From: an uncultured Prevotellaceae bacterium
GTDB taxonomy: Bacteria; Bacteroidota; Bacteroidia; Bacteroidales; Bacteroidaceae
DNA: 33,944 bases
Reading direction: 5' to 3'
Assembly (NCBI GenBank): GCA_902778535.1
Contig: CACYYG010000028.1
Span: 1-33,944, forward strand
In this document: positions 24,438-32,119 of the stretch, piece after piece
Layout of the letters: the number at the start of each line of letters is the position of its first letter
How positions within the stretch are numbered: position 1 is the stretch's first letter
The notes under the pieces: generated by a model
Told to the model about the DNA's origin: nothing
The model's database searches: none
What the model saw: the letters and a program-made list of their open reading frames with translations, nothing else
Program-made: the position numbers and the translations under genes

Positions 24438-25571
24438 TCACCGCAGCGCTCCCTGCCACAGCTGTCCGCTGCTGGTGAGCAGCCAGAGACGTCCCTGCGT
24501 GTCGGTAGCCATTGTCACATGGTCGCCGCTGAGCGTTGAGGGTAAGCTGTATCTGGTGTTTGTGCGCCATGTGATGCCCTGGTCGCGTGATATTCTGACA
24601 GTCTTCCCGTCGCCTGCGGCCAGCACCATATTGTCATAGCATGCCATTGTCATGTTGTTGGTCAGGGGTAGGGGATAGTTGTTGTCAACGTCGTAGGGCA
24701 TATATATCCACTGGCCCTTGCTGCCATCGTGGCTCTCGATTTTTCTCCAGACACGCATAACGTTGACGTTCTCCTGCCTGGGCTTGCCCACGAGGAGCAC
24801 ATAGTCGGTGTTGTCGGCAGGGCCATAGGGCCAGCTGATGCAGACAGCCTCGTCCGCCATTGGCAGCAGTGCTGCTTTGTCGTCAAGTATTTCGTCGCGC
24901 CATGTCTGTCCGTTGTCAGTCGAGCAGCACAGCCGTCCGTCGTCGGTCAGCATATAGCAGGCTGTTGTCGAGCGGCCCACGATGCTGTCCTTCTGGCAGA
25001 GACGGACGCTGTCGCCGTAGGCCTCAAGGCGCATCCCCTCGGTCCAGGCCAGGGCATCGTCGGTCTTCACCAGCTGCCATTCGAAGCTGACACCAGCATC
25101 TTCGCTGACATTCAGCGTGACGGTATAGTCGCGTGTATCGATGCCATTGGCGGCATAGACGCGGAATATGCGTGGAACGCTGAAATCCACGCTGTCGGTA
25201 GACGAATGCCATCGCAGCGTGTCGCTTGTGGCCGACTTCAGTGCCACCAAACCGCCGTTTCTTGCCGACACGGTGCAGATGACATGTTTGGCGTCAGTGC
25301 CCACAGGCAGCGGCGTGACATTATAGATGCGCTGGTTCAGATGGTCGATGGTCATCTTATAGTTCGACCCAGTCACCGTGTTCACCACTATAGTGTCGTT
25401 GCCTGTCTTGGCCGACATGGTATGAACATATCTGTTCAGTGTGCCCAAAGTGAATTGCGTGATGGCCACGTCAGTGTAGTCCGAGTAGTCCTTATCGTCA
25501 TCCTTCAGGCATGACGAAAGGGTTGCCACGCCAGTCAACAGCACACAGAAACAGAGGAAAAATCTTCTCAT
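24438..25571 (-). CDS. surface lipoprotein with sialidase-type (BNR) repeats, DUF6242-like
   Basis: 377 residues. The lipoprotein signal ends TLSSC (Cys21), followed by LKDDDKD, the acidic signal linked in Bacteroidetes to surface display. Residues about 35-155 look like a beta-sandwich of the cadherin-like kind (IFRVYAANGIDTRDYTVTLNVSED). Residues about 165-377 form propeller-like repeats with Asp-box patterns: CSTDNGQTWRDE, ISRDQGITWRTN, and TDTQGRLWLLTSSGQLWQG. The glycan or substrate is unknown, and no sialidase active-site set can be confirmed. It precedes the porG-like gene by about 70 bases on the same strand and may lead the operon. Confidence 0.8.
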   Translation of the reverse strand: MRRFFLCFCVLLTGVATLSSCLKDDDKDYSDYTDVAITQFTLGTLNRYVHTMSAKTGNDTIVVNTVTGSNYKMTIDHLNQRIYNVTPLPVGTDAKHVICTVSARNGGLVALKSATSDTLRWHSSTDSVDFSVPRIFRVYAANGIDTRDYTVTLNVSEDAGVSFEWQLVKTDDALAWTEGMRLEAYGDSVRLCQKDSIVGRSTTACYMLTDDGRLCCSTDNGQTWRDEILDDKAALLPMADEAVCISWPYGPADNTDYVLLVGKPRQENVNVMRVWRKIESHDGSKGQWIYMPYDVDNNYPLPLTNNMTMACYDNMVLAAGDGKTVRISRDQGITWRTNTRYSLPSTLSGDHVTMATDTQGRLWLLTSSGQLWQGALR

Positions 25572-25597
25572 TCCGTTGTTTTTTATTATTTAGGCTG

Positions 25598-25630
25598 CAA
25601 ATTTACGCACAATTCCGCAAAATCGTGCAA
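25598..25630 (-). promoter_or_regulatory. promoter of the BNR lipoprotein / envelope operon
   Basis: On the minus strand TAAATTTG (25598-25605) with TTG at 25628-25630. The 22-base spacing is slightly long. The leader is about 20 bases. Confidence 0.45.
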
Positions 25631-25725
25631 AAAGCAACATAGAATTAAGTAAAATATATTATTATTTGTCCGATTTTAAGTTGTTTTTAGTTTTTCGGCG
25701 TGCTGTTAAAGTATAAGCCTGTGAG

Positions 25726-25756
25726 TTTTGAAAAAATCTATCGATGTATTTTTGCA
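25726..25756. repeat. third copy of the TCTATCGAT A/T-flanked word
   Basis: GTTTTGAAAAAATCTATCG with the following ATGTATTTTTGC matches 8487-8519 closely (GTTTTTGAAAAATCTATCG, ATAGATTTTTTTGC). The palindrome is broken at its right half here. Confidence 0.6.
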
Positions 25757-25833
25757 TCTTGCTCCCTTTTAAAAAAAATGATACGCGCACGTGAAAAAAA
25801 AGCCAACTTCTTCGGCAAATCAGTATTTTTCAT

Positions 25834-25841
25834 TAACTTTG
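25834..25841 (+). promoter_or_regulatory. probable -7 box for the 25909 gene
   Basis: TAACTTTG followed by CACCC; a TTCG sits at the -33 distance, a poor match. The leader is about 60 bases. Confidence 0.5.
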
Positions 25842-25908
25842 CACCCTAAATACACACCAAGGTAAATAAACTCATTAACAACCATAATTATTCACTAAAA
25901 AAAGAACT

Positions 25909-26583
25909 ATGAAAAAGAATCTTTTAATGATGGCTGCAGTCATGTTCGGCATCCTCATCGCCTTTGCAAGCTGCAACAACAAGAAAAGCAACAAAGACGT
26001 CGAAGACGACGAGGAAGAAACCGAGCAGTTGGAAAATGAAAACGGCAAAAGCTCGCAGAAAGCTGCCGCTTTGAAGAAGGTGGCCTCGCTCGAAGACATC
26101 GAGGCACTGGCCGACTATGATTTGGACGATATCGACATCTCGGAACTTGACATGGATGACATCGACCTTGAAAACCTCGACCTCAGCGAACTGACCGAGT
26201 CGCAAGCCAATGCACTGCTCGACCTCGTGATGCTGGTGGGCAACAAGGAATTGCCACAGGACGTGGGCGACGGCATGACCATGTCCAGCATCGACATCGA
26301 TGACGACGACGTTTCCTTCGTGCTTAAAATGGATCCGCAGGCACTGGGTGGCATTACCATGGACCAGTTCGACATGGTTTTCAATAACCCCGAGCTGAGA
26401 AGCATGATGATGACTGAGATGATGAAGAACTTTGAAAGCGGCGACGACAACATGAAGACTTTCTTCAAGGTCATCACCACAGCCAATAAGAACCTCGTCA
26501 TTAAGTTCATCGACAAGAACTCGGGCGACGAGGCCAATATGACCATCACCGCCGATGAATTGAAGAGTATACAGAATCAATAA
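25909..26583 (+). CDS. acidic lipoprotein of unknown function
   Basis: 224 residues. The lipoprotein signal ends AFASC (Cys22), followed by CNNKKSNKDVEDDEEETE, a charged linker. Residues about 64-100 consist of repeating Leu-Asp units (YDLDDIDISELDMDDIDLENLDLSEL in segments), giving a regular acidic face every five residues or so. The rest is helical and Met/Asp-rich (DDNMKTFFKVITTANKN). No enzyme motif is visible. Placement in the periplasm or on the outer membrane follows from the lipobox. It is 30 bases before the CoA-transferase gene, which suggests co-transcription, though the link between a lipoprotein and a cytoplasmic enzyme is unexplained. Confidence 0.8.
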   Translation: MKKNLLMMAAVMFGILIAFASCNNKKSNKDVEDDEEETEQLENENGKSSQKAAALKKVASLEDIEALADYDLDDIDISELDMDDIDLENLDLSELTESQANALLDLVMLVGNKELPQDVGDGMTMSSIDIDDDDVSFVLKMDPQALGGITMDQFDMVFNNPELRSMMMTEMMKNFESGDDNMKTFFKVITTANKNLVIKFIDKNSGDEANMTITADELKSIQNQ

Positions 26584-26613
26584 TCAATCCGACAAGATAC
26601 AACAGAAAAAGAA

Positions 26614-28119
26614 ATGGCATACACAACCTTAACCGCTGCCGAGGCTGCAGCGTTGATTAAGAACGGCGACCACATCGCCATGAGTGGCTTTACACCTGCT
26701 GGCGTGGCCAAAGCTACGACAAAAGAGTTAGCAAAGATTGCGCTGGCCGAGCATGAGGCCGGACGCGAATTCAAGGTGGCTATCTTCACCGGTGCCAGCA
26801 CCGGACAGAGCACCGACGGCGACCTGGCCAACGCACAGGCCATCCTCTACCGTGCTCCCTACACCACCAACCCCGATTTCCGCAAGCATGTCAACCTGGG
26901 CGAGATTCCCTACAACGACCTGCACCTTAGCCACATGGCACAGGAGCTGCGCTACGGATTCTACGGCGACGTGGACTGGGCCATCCTCGAGGTCTGCGAC
27001 ATAGAGGAGGTGGGCGACGAGATGCGCGTCTATCTGACAGCTGCCGGCGGCATCAGCCCCACGGCTGCCCGTCTGGCTAAGAAGGTCATCCTCGAGCTCA
27101 ACGAGTTCCACAGCCCCAACGCCAAGTACATCCACGACGTCTACGAGCCTCTCGACCCGCCCTACCGCAAGCCCATACCCATCTTCAGCGTCGGCGACCG
27201 CATCGGTAAGCCCTACGTTTCGATTCCCCGTGAGAAGGTGGTTGGCGTGGTGAAGTGCAACATTCCCGACGAGGCCCGTTCCTTTAAGGACAGCGACCCC
27301 GTGACCGATAAGATTGGCTATCTTACAGCTGAGTTCCTCGTTTCTGAGCTCCATGCAGGCCGCATTCCCAAGGAGTTTCTGCCACTGCAGAGCGGTGTAG
27401 GCTCGACGGCAAACGCTATCCTCGGCGCTCTCGGCCAGGACAAGCACGTGCCCGATTTCAACATCTACACAGAGGTTATCCAGAACTCGGTCATCAACAT
27501 GATGCTCAACGGCCGTGTGAAGGACGCTTCGGCTTGCTCGCTCACTGTCTCGAATGAGTGTCTCATGCAGGTCTACGACAACATCGGCTACTTCAAGGAT
27601 CACCTGACGCTGCGCCAGAGCGAAATCTCCAACCACCCGGCTGTCATTCGCCGTCTTGGCGTCATTGCCATCAACACTGCCATCGAGGTCGACCTTTATG
27701 GCAACGTGAACTCGACGCACATAAGCGGCACGAAGATGATGAACGGCATCGGCGGCAGCGGCGACTTCGAGCGCAACGCCTACCTCAGCATCTTCACCTG
27801 CCCGTCGACGGCCAAGGGTGGACTCATCTCGTCGATTGTGCCTTTCGTCACCCATCAGGACAGCTCGGAGCACGATGTCAACATCATCGTCACCGAGCAG
27901 GGCATCGCCGACCTGCGCCACAAGAGCCCCATGCAGCGTGCCGAGGCCATCATCGAGAACTGTGCACACCCCGACTATCGTCCGTTGCTGCGCGAATATC
28001 TGAAGCTGGGCACCGGCGGTCACACCCGCCATTGCCTCACTGCCGCCTTCGCCATGCACGACACGCTGGCACGCAAGGGCGACATGCACCTCACGGATTT
28101 CTCGGAGTATGTGAAGTAA
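26614..28119 (+). CDS. acetyl-CoA hydrolase / succinyl-CoA:acetate CoA-transferase family protein
   Basis: A class I CoA-transferase that moves CoA between acids such as acetate and succinate, or hydrolyses acetyl-CoA. 501 residues, the usual length. The N-terminal half has DHIAMSGFTPAGVAKATT and FTGASTGQSTDGDLA. The C-terminal half has the active glutamate Glu287 in FNIYTEVIQNSV, preceded by LQSGVGSTANAILGAL, and ends with ISGTKMMNGIGGSGDF and NIIVTEQGIADLR. The succinate-using type is favoured by the fermentative context with frdCAB, but the substrate cannot be fixed from motifs alone. It ends exactly where the convergent pseudouridine synthase gene ends. Confidence 0.92.
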   Translation: MAYTTLTAAEAAALIKNGDHIAMSGFTPAGVAKATTKELAKIALAEHEAGREFKVAIFTGASTGQSTDGDLANAQAILYRAPYTTNPDFRKHVNLGEIPYNDLHLSHMAQELRYGFYGDVDWAILEVCDIEEVGDEMRVYLTAAGGISPTAARLAKKVILELNEFHSPNAKYIHDVYEPLDPPYRKPIPIFSVGDRIGKPYVSIPREKVVGVVKCNIPDEARSFKDSDPVTDKIGYLTAEFLVSELHAGRIPKEFLPLQSGVGSTANAILGALGQDKHVPDFNIYTEVIQNSVINMMLNGRVKDASACSLTVSNECLMQVYDNIGYFKDHLTLRQSEISNHPAVIRRLGVIAINTAIEVDLYGNVNSTHISGTKMMNGIGGSGDFERNAYLSIFTCPSTAKGGLISSIVPFVTHQDSSEHDVNIIVTEQGIADLRHKSPMQRAEAIIENCAHPDYRPLLREYLKLGTGGHTRHCLTAAFAMHDTLARKGDMHLTDFSEYVK

Positions 28120-29712
28120 TCAGAAAGGAACAATCGAAGAAAAACTCATTCTCTCACCCGTCAACGGGTGCTGGAAGGCCAGCTCAGCTGCATGAAGGCA
28201 GAGGCGCTGGCCTTTCTCTGTGTGATGACCGTAGAGACGGTCGCCTACAATAGGTGTACCAAGACCTTCGGCATGTGCGCAATGGACGCGCAGCTGATGT
28301 GTGCGGCCTGTGTGCGGTGTCAGTGCTACGCGAGTAAGTCTGCCCTCATGGCCAAGCACCTCGTAGTCGGTCAGCGCTGCTTTGCCGTGTTCATAGTCCA
28401 CCATCTGTCGCGGACGGTCGTTCACGTCTGGGCGTAGCGGCAGGCTGATGCGCCCGCATCCGTCCACCACTCCGTCGAGTAGCGCTATATACAATTTATT
28501 TATAGCGCGCGCGTGAGAAAGAAACTGTCGCTGCAGGTGGCGGTGAGCTTCGCGGCTCTTGGCAACAACCGTCAGACCGCTGGTGTCCTGGTCCAACCGA
28601 TGTACCATAAACACCTCGCCGTATTGTTGACGCAGCAGACTCTCCACCGATTCTTCACCCGTCCTGCCTGGCACAGAGAGCAACCCCGCTGGTTTGACAA
28701 CAACGATGAGCGCATCATCCTCGTAGATTGGGTGGAGGGTGGAGGGTGGAAGGTGGAGGGAGATTTGCAGGTTTGGCAGGTCTGTTCTCCCTCCATCCTC
28801 CAGCATCCACTCCAGCACCGGCTTACACTTTCCTCTACAGGCAGCATAATATTGACCATGATGGCGTACCTCCATCTTAGGCGACGCACCTTGCCAAAAC
28901 TCGGCCATGCAAAGCGGCTTTAACTGGTGGGCAAAGGCATACTGCAACAACTTGGGCGCGCAACATTCGCCAGTGCCTGCTGGCGGTACGCGCTGGGGCG
29001 TGGCAGCAAAGATGTCGGTCAGTGTGCGCCCCTCGCCTTGAGCATTGAGCATCACAAACTGATTGAAGAGCCAGCGCTGCAGGGCATCGGAGCGTTCCTT
29101 CCGCTCCTGTTTCAGCGCAGCGATGCTGTCATCCATGCGTTTTACGTCCTTTGCATTTTCCTCCAACTGCTGTTCCCAGCGCTTTTTTAGCCTATGCAGT
29201 TCAGCCTTTTGGAATTGACTCTCCTTGATGAGTAATGCATTGTCGGCTTCATTCCTCATCTCGTCGCGGCGTGCCTTCGCTGCCGCCATCATCGTCTTGT
29301 AGGAAGTGATTTCGTCTTCGGCCTCCTTCCTCAGTTGGGCAAGAGCGACTTTTGACGACACATAATCATTGGAACTTTCGAGCTGTGCAATTTGCTGGTT
29401 GAGGGCTGAGATGTGCGCCTCCTCCAGCTTGAAGTAGCCGTCGGGCTGCAGGTAGTCGAACACGGCTGGCACAAACCACGGCCAGTCTTCTCGTCCGCCC
29501 ACTTGACCGCTATATGCTGCAAGAAAACCCACAGTGCCGTTGACTTGCTGGCACACCAGCACGCCCAGCATCTTGCCCTGCATCACCTCGTCGTAGAGCT
29601 CGCTCTGTGCCACATAGTCGCACACCTGCCTGGCCGCCTCCACGCAGAGCGGATGCGGCTCGTAGTCGAAAGGATTATTGAGCTGCTCCGGCAACTCGCA
29701 CTCGACGTTCAT
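28120..29712 (-). CDS. long RluA-family pseudouridine synthase with N-terminal extension
   Basis: About 530 residues from MNVECELPEQLNNPF at 29712. Earlier ATGs (29736, 29778) lie at or before the likely RNA start and include a GAATGAAGAATGA word. Residues 1-100 form a conserved extension (HPLCVEAARQVCDYV, GKMLGVLVCQQVNGTVGFLAAYSG). About 105-225 is a long coiled coil (QQIAQLESSNDYVSSKVALA). About 245-310 is a linker domain with cysteines (AACRGKCKPVLEWM). The last 210 residues are the RluA catalytic domain with VVKPAGLLSVPGR, HRLDQDTSGLTVVAK (catalytic Asp) and HTGRTHQLRVH. A GGTGGAG heptamer array encodes the linker just before the catalytic domain. It probably modifies rRNA or tRNA; the target is unknown. 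Confidence 0.88.
   Translation of the reverse strand: MNVECELPEQLNNPFDYEPHPLCVEAARQVCDYVAQSELYDEVMQGKMLGVLVCQQVNGTVGFLAAYSGQVGGREDWPWFVPAVFDYLQPDGYFKLEEAHISALNQQIAQLESSNDYVSSKVALAQLRKEAEDEITSYKTMMAAAKARRDEMRNEADNALLIKESQFQKAELHRLKKRWEQQLEENAKDVKRMDDSIAALKQERKERSDALQRWLFNQFVMLNAQGEGRTLTDIFAATPQRVPPAGTGECCAPKLLQYAFAHQLKPLCMAEFWQGASPKMEVRHHGQYYAACRGKCKPVLEWMLEDGGRTDLPNLQISLHLPPSTLHPIYEDDALIVVVKPAGLLSVPGRTGEESVESLLRQQYGEVFMVHRLDQDTSGLTVVAKSREAHRHLQRQFLSHARAINKLYIALLDGVVDGCGRISLPLRPDVNDRPRQMVDYEHGKAALTDYEVLGHEGRLTRVALTPHTGRTHQLRVHCAHAEGLGTPIVGDRLYGHHTEKGQRLCLHAAELAFQHPLTGERMSFSSIVPF
28731..28761. repeat. GGTGGAG heptamer array inside the long pseudouridine synthase gene
   Basis: Four tandem heptamers (GGTGGAG, GGTGGAG, GGTGGAA, GGTGGAG) plus GGG. 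On the coding strand they read as a Leu-His-Pro-Pro-Ser-Thr linker. A gain or loss of one 7-bp unit would shift the frame. Confidence 0.8.
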
Positions 29713-29756
29713 CGGGTGGAACACCTCATTCTTCATTCTTTCCCAGAAGCATCCTG

Positions 29757-29764
29757 CAAAATTA
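29757..29764 (-). promoter_or_regulatory. -7 box of the long pseudouridine synthase gene
   Basis: TAATTTTG on the minus strand. The -33 partner is weak. It places the RNA start near 29750 and so supports translation from 29736 or 29712. Confidence 0.5.
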
Positions 29765-29805
29765 CGCATTATTTGCAAATAAGGCGATAAAAGAAACGGG
29801 AAAAA

Positions 29806-29836
29806 TTGCGGATACTACAGATTCTTTGTATATTTG
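29806..29836 (+). promoter_or_regulatory. promoter of the GH16 gene
   Basis: TTG (29806-29808), 20 bases, then TATATTTG (29829-29836). The RNA would start near 29843, so the ATG at 29826 cannot be used and 29859 is the start. Confidence 0.65.
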
Positions 29837-29858
29837 CGCACACAATACCAACATCAGA

Positions 29859-30707
29859 ATGAAAAAGACACTGCTTGCCCTCGCCATCGGGCTTTTCGCA
29901 TGGCTCACGCCGCTCTGCGCACAGGAATGGACGCTCGTTTGGAGCGACGAGTTCAACACCGACGGACGCCCCGACGACGCCACCTGGAGTTTTGAGCAGG
30001 GCTTTGTGCGCAACCACGAAGACCAGTGGTATCAGCCTGACAATGCCTGGCAGCAGGACGGCCTGCTCATCATCGAGGCACGTCGCGACGACCGGCCCAA
30101 TCCCACCTACCGTCCCAACGCCCGCCACTGGGGCGCACAGCGTGAGCGCATCAGCTACACGTCGGCCTGTCTGCACACCCGAGGAAAGCGTGATTTCCTC
30201 TACGGACGCATGGAGGTGAGTGCCCGCATCCCCACGGCGGGCGGTGCCTGGCCTGCCATCTGGACATTGGGCAGCGGCATGGAGTGGCCGTCGTGTGGAG
30301 AGATTGACGTGATGGAGTATTATCGTGTCAACAGCGTGCCGCACATTCTGGCCAACGTGGCGTGGGGCAGCGACAGACGCTATCAGGCTGTGTGGAACAC
30401 TCGCCGCGTGCCTTTTAAGCACTTCACTGACAAAGACAAGAACTGGGCGCAGCAGTTCCACGTATGGCGCATGGACTGGGACGAGCAATCCATCCGCCTC
30501 TATTTGGACGACGAGTTGCTGAACGAGGTGCCGCTCAGCACCACCGTCAACGGCACTATAGGCCAGCACACCAATCCCTTCAACAGTCCGCAGTACATCC
30601 TGTTGAACCTCGCCCTTGGAGGCGATAACGGCGGCACCATCGACGACAATGCCTTCCCCTTGCGCTATGAGATAGACTACGTGCGCATTTACCAACAGCG
30701 CCCTTGA
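29859..30707 (+). CDS. secreted GH16 family glycoside hydrolase (beta-glucanase/laminarinase type)
   Basis: Likely cuts beta-1,3 or mixed-linkage glucans. 282 residues from MKKTLLALAIG; the signal peptide is cleaved after LCAQ (22), with no lipobox. The mature protein is one GH16 jelly-roll: LVWSDEFNTDG, YGRMEVSARIPTAGGAWPAIWTLG, and the catalytic GEIDVMEYY with Glu148 (nucleophile), Asp150 and Glu153 (acid/base), the spacing of the laminarinase-like branch. It ends YEIDYVRIYQQ, as usual. There is no SusC/SusD pair beside it, so it acts as a lone exported enzyme. It diverges from the long pseudouridine synthase gene. Confidence 0.93.
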   Translation: MKKTLLALAIGLFAWLTPLCAQEWTLVWSDEFNTDGRPDDATWSFEQGFVRNHEDQWYQPDNAWQQDGLLIIEARRDDRPNPTYRPNARHWGAQRERISYTSACLHTRGKRDFLYGRMEVSARIPTAGGAWPAIWTLGSGMEWPSCGEIDVMEYYRVNSVPHILANVAWGSDRRYQAVWNTRRVPFKHFTDKDKNWAQQFHVWRMDWDEQSIRLYLDDELLNEVPLSTTVNGTIGQHTNPFNSPQYILLNLALGGDNGGTIDDNAFPLRYEIDYVRIYQQRP

Positions 30708-30728
30708 TACTCGCAGCTACGACAATAA

Positions 30729-30742
30729 TCAAACTAGTTTGA
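30729..30742. repeat. 14-bp perfect palindrome
   Basis: TCAAACTAGTTTGA lies 22 bases after the GH16 stop. It may be part of the transcription end or a protein-binding site. Confidence 0.4.
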
Positions 30743-30750
30743 GAAATGCA

Positions 30751-30789
30751 CCCTCGGCCTCCGATTTCCCGGCAAGTCGAGGGCTTTTT
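30751..30789 (+). terminator. terminator of the GH16 gene
   Basis: CCCTCG / CGAGGG stem (30751-30756 with 30778-30783) followed by CTTTTTC; the loop can itself pair further. Confidence 0.7.
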
Positions 30790-30850
30790 CGTGCCCTTTT
30801 GTGTAATTTTGCAGCGAAAAGCGAGAATTGCGGCATCATCAAAAGCACGT

Positions 30851-30878
30851 TGCAACCTTTTGCAAACAAATTGCAAAC
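30851..30878 (+). promoter_or_regulatory. TGCAAA direct-repeat operator upstream of the membrane regulator
   Basis: TGCAAC (30851), TGCAAAC (30861) and TGCAAAC (30872) are spaced 10 and 11 bases, so they lie on one face of the helix. Their distances to the -7 box T at 30911 are 60, 50 and 39, close to the 49 and 38 seen for the two lipocalin-like genes downstream. Confidence 0.6.
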
Positions 30879-30910
30879 TCGAATACTTCAACAAATACGG
30901 AGAAAATGAC

Positions 30911-30918
30911 TATCTTTG
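30911..30918 (+). promoter_or_regulatory. -7 box of the membrane regulator, almost touching the start codon
   Basis: TATCTTTG ends 4 bases before the ATG at 30923. No good TTG is found at the -33 position, consistent with a promoter that needs an activator. The RNA would be leaderless or nearly so. Confidence 0.5.
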
Positions 30919-30922
30919 CAAA

Positions 30923-31951
30923 ATGAAATCCAATATAACGTTCATCTTATTGCTGGTGTTTGTCCTGTTGCCTGTCAGTTGCGGCAAGAAAGGCAAAACC
31001 CCCACCTCTTTTTCATTGGAAGGCGCATGGACGCTCACGCAGGTAGAGTCTCCCATGGGTGACATCGACAGCTATCCGCAGGACGGGTCCACCCAGTTGT
31101 GTGTCTACGAGGGCGATAGCATGCTCTATCTGAGCGCGCTGACGCAGACAGAGTCGGCGCTGGTGGTCTATCCCCTTGACAAGCGAAGCATTACCTTGAT
31201 TGACAAGGGCGGCGGCGAGTTGCTCTATCTGGAGGACGGCGACCCGCGTCCGCTCACCGTCAGCAGCGACTCCACCATCGTCATCCAGCGCAACGGCGTG
31301 CTGTACACCTATGTGCGGGCCAATGACCTTAGCGAGGAATGGGGCGAGGATATTCGCAACATCATCGCCAGCGAGCAAGAGAACAACGAGATCAGCCGCT
31401 ATGTTCTCTCGTCGAAGGAGCGCGAGCAGGCCAGCGTCATTCATTGGCTGGTGTACGCCATCATTGCCTTTGTCATCATCGTGCTGGCCATTGCCCTGAT
31501 AGCCATTGCCAACCACAGGGCGAAGCAGCGCCTGCAATTGCAGTTGAAGCAAATCAAGGAGGAGCACGACGAGCGTCCGCAACCCGTCAGGCAGGCTATG
31601 GCATCGGTGGAATCGGCCTTTTTCGCCTCCGACGAGTATCACATGCTGCAGCAGCGCATGGTCTCGGGACAGCGATTGAAGGAAGAAGACTGGAATGCGA
31701 TAGAGGCGCAGCTGAAGACGGTGTATCCCGGATTCACGAGCCAGTTGCGCAATCTCTACCCCATGTCCGAGCTGGAATACCAGACCTGCCTGCTCATCAA
31801 GCTGCATATCGCCCCGAGTGACATCGCCACCGTACTGGCCCGCGATGTCAGCACCATCAGCACCGTGCGCAGCCGCCTCTACAAGAAGGTGTTTGGCCAA
31901 AAAGGCGGCTCCAAGGAGTGGGACGAATTTCTCCTCTCCATCGGAGCATAG
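30923..31951 (+). CDS. membrane-spanning one-component regulator: lipoprotein-type periplasmic domain, TM helix, C-terminal HTH
   Basis: 342 residues from ATG at 30923. A lipoprotein-type signal ends LPVSC (Cys20). Residues about 28-135 form a beta-rich periplasmic domain starting LEGAWTLTQVESPMG, resembling the GTW start of lipocalin-like folds such as the two neighbours. About 140-170 is a charged helix. A membrane helix spans 173-197 (VIHWLVYAIIAFVIIVLAIA). About 200-245 is a charged cytoplasmic helix. Residues 283-325 (SELEYQTCLLIKLHIAPSD, IATVLARDVSTISTVRSRLY) look like the HTH at the end of Bacteroidales TPR-HTH membrane regulators. It probably senses something in the periplasm and acts on DNA directly. 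The family's targets are unknown; the TGCAAA repeats are candidates. Confidence 0.8.
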   Translation: MKSNITFILLLVFVLLPVSCGKKGKTPTSFSLEGAWTLTQVESPMGDIDSYPQDGSTQLCVYEGDSMLYLSALTQTESALVVYPLDKRSITLIDKGGGELLYLEDGDPRPLTVSSDSTIVIQRNGVLYTYVRANDLSEEWGEDIRNIIASEQENNEISRYVLSSKEREQASVIHWLVYAIIAFVIIVLAIALIAIANHRAKQRLQLQLKQIKEEHDERPQPVRQAMASVESAFFASDEYHMLQQRMVSGQRLKEEDWNAIEAQLKTVYPGFTSQLRNLYPMSELEYQTCLLIKLHIAPSDIATVLARDVSTISTVRSRLYKKVFGQKGGSKEWDEFLLSIGA

Positions 31952-32025
31952 ACAATTCCAGGCCTTTTCCTAAGAACAAAAAAACTGGGTGGCGAAACAG
32001 AGTTGTCATCAGTTTGCGCAGCAAA

Positions 32026-32043
32026 TGCAAACAAGATGCAAAC
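32026..32043 (+). promoter_or_regulatory. TGCAAAC direct-repeat operator, lipocalin-like gene 1
   Basis: TGCAAAC at 32026 and 32037 (11-base step), just upstream of the -33 box, with an inverted half GTTTGC at 32012. The position is typical for an activator site. Confidence 0.6.
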
Positions 32044-32051
32044 TGTTTTTC

Positions 32052-32082
32052 TTGCAGGAATGACAGAAAGCCCCTAATTTTG
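32052..32082 (+). promoter_or_regulatory. promoter of lipocalin-like gene 1
   Basis: TTG (32052-32054), 20 bases, TAATTTTG (32075-32082). The leader is about 30 bases. Confidence 0.75.
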
Positions 32083-32119
32083 CCATCGAAAACGAACCCT
32101 AAATAAAAACAAAAAGCTT

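Larger units (their letters stand above)
25572..25908. other. 337-bp divergent spacer
   Basis: Carries the two divergent promoters (minus strand -7 box at 25598-25605; plus strand -7 box at 25834-25841), a TATCGATG palindrome-like word (25726-25756) and an ACGTGAAAAAAAAG word near 25794. No gene is supported. Confidence 0.6.

Noticed and set aside
26728-28089. 453-codon minus-strand frame opposite the CoA-transferase
   Set aside because: Antisense shadow with no recognisable domain; the plus-strand enzyme is complete.
29769-30695. 308-codon minus-strand frame opposite the GH16 gene
   Set aside because: Antisense shadow; the GH16 catalytic motif and signal peptide are on the plus strand.
30746-30922. 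59-codon N-terminal extension of the membrane regulator
   Set aside because: It would be translated through the GH16 terminator, the operator and the -7 box; the ATG at 30923 gives a proper lipoprotein signal.
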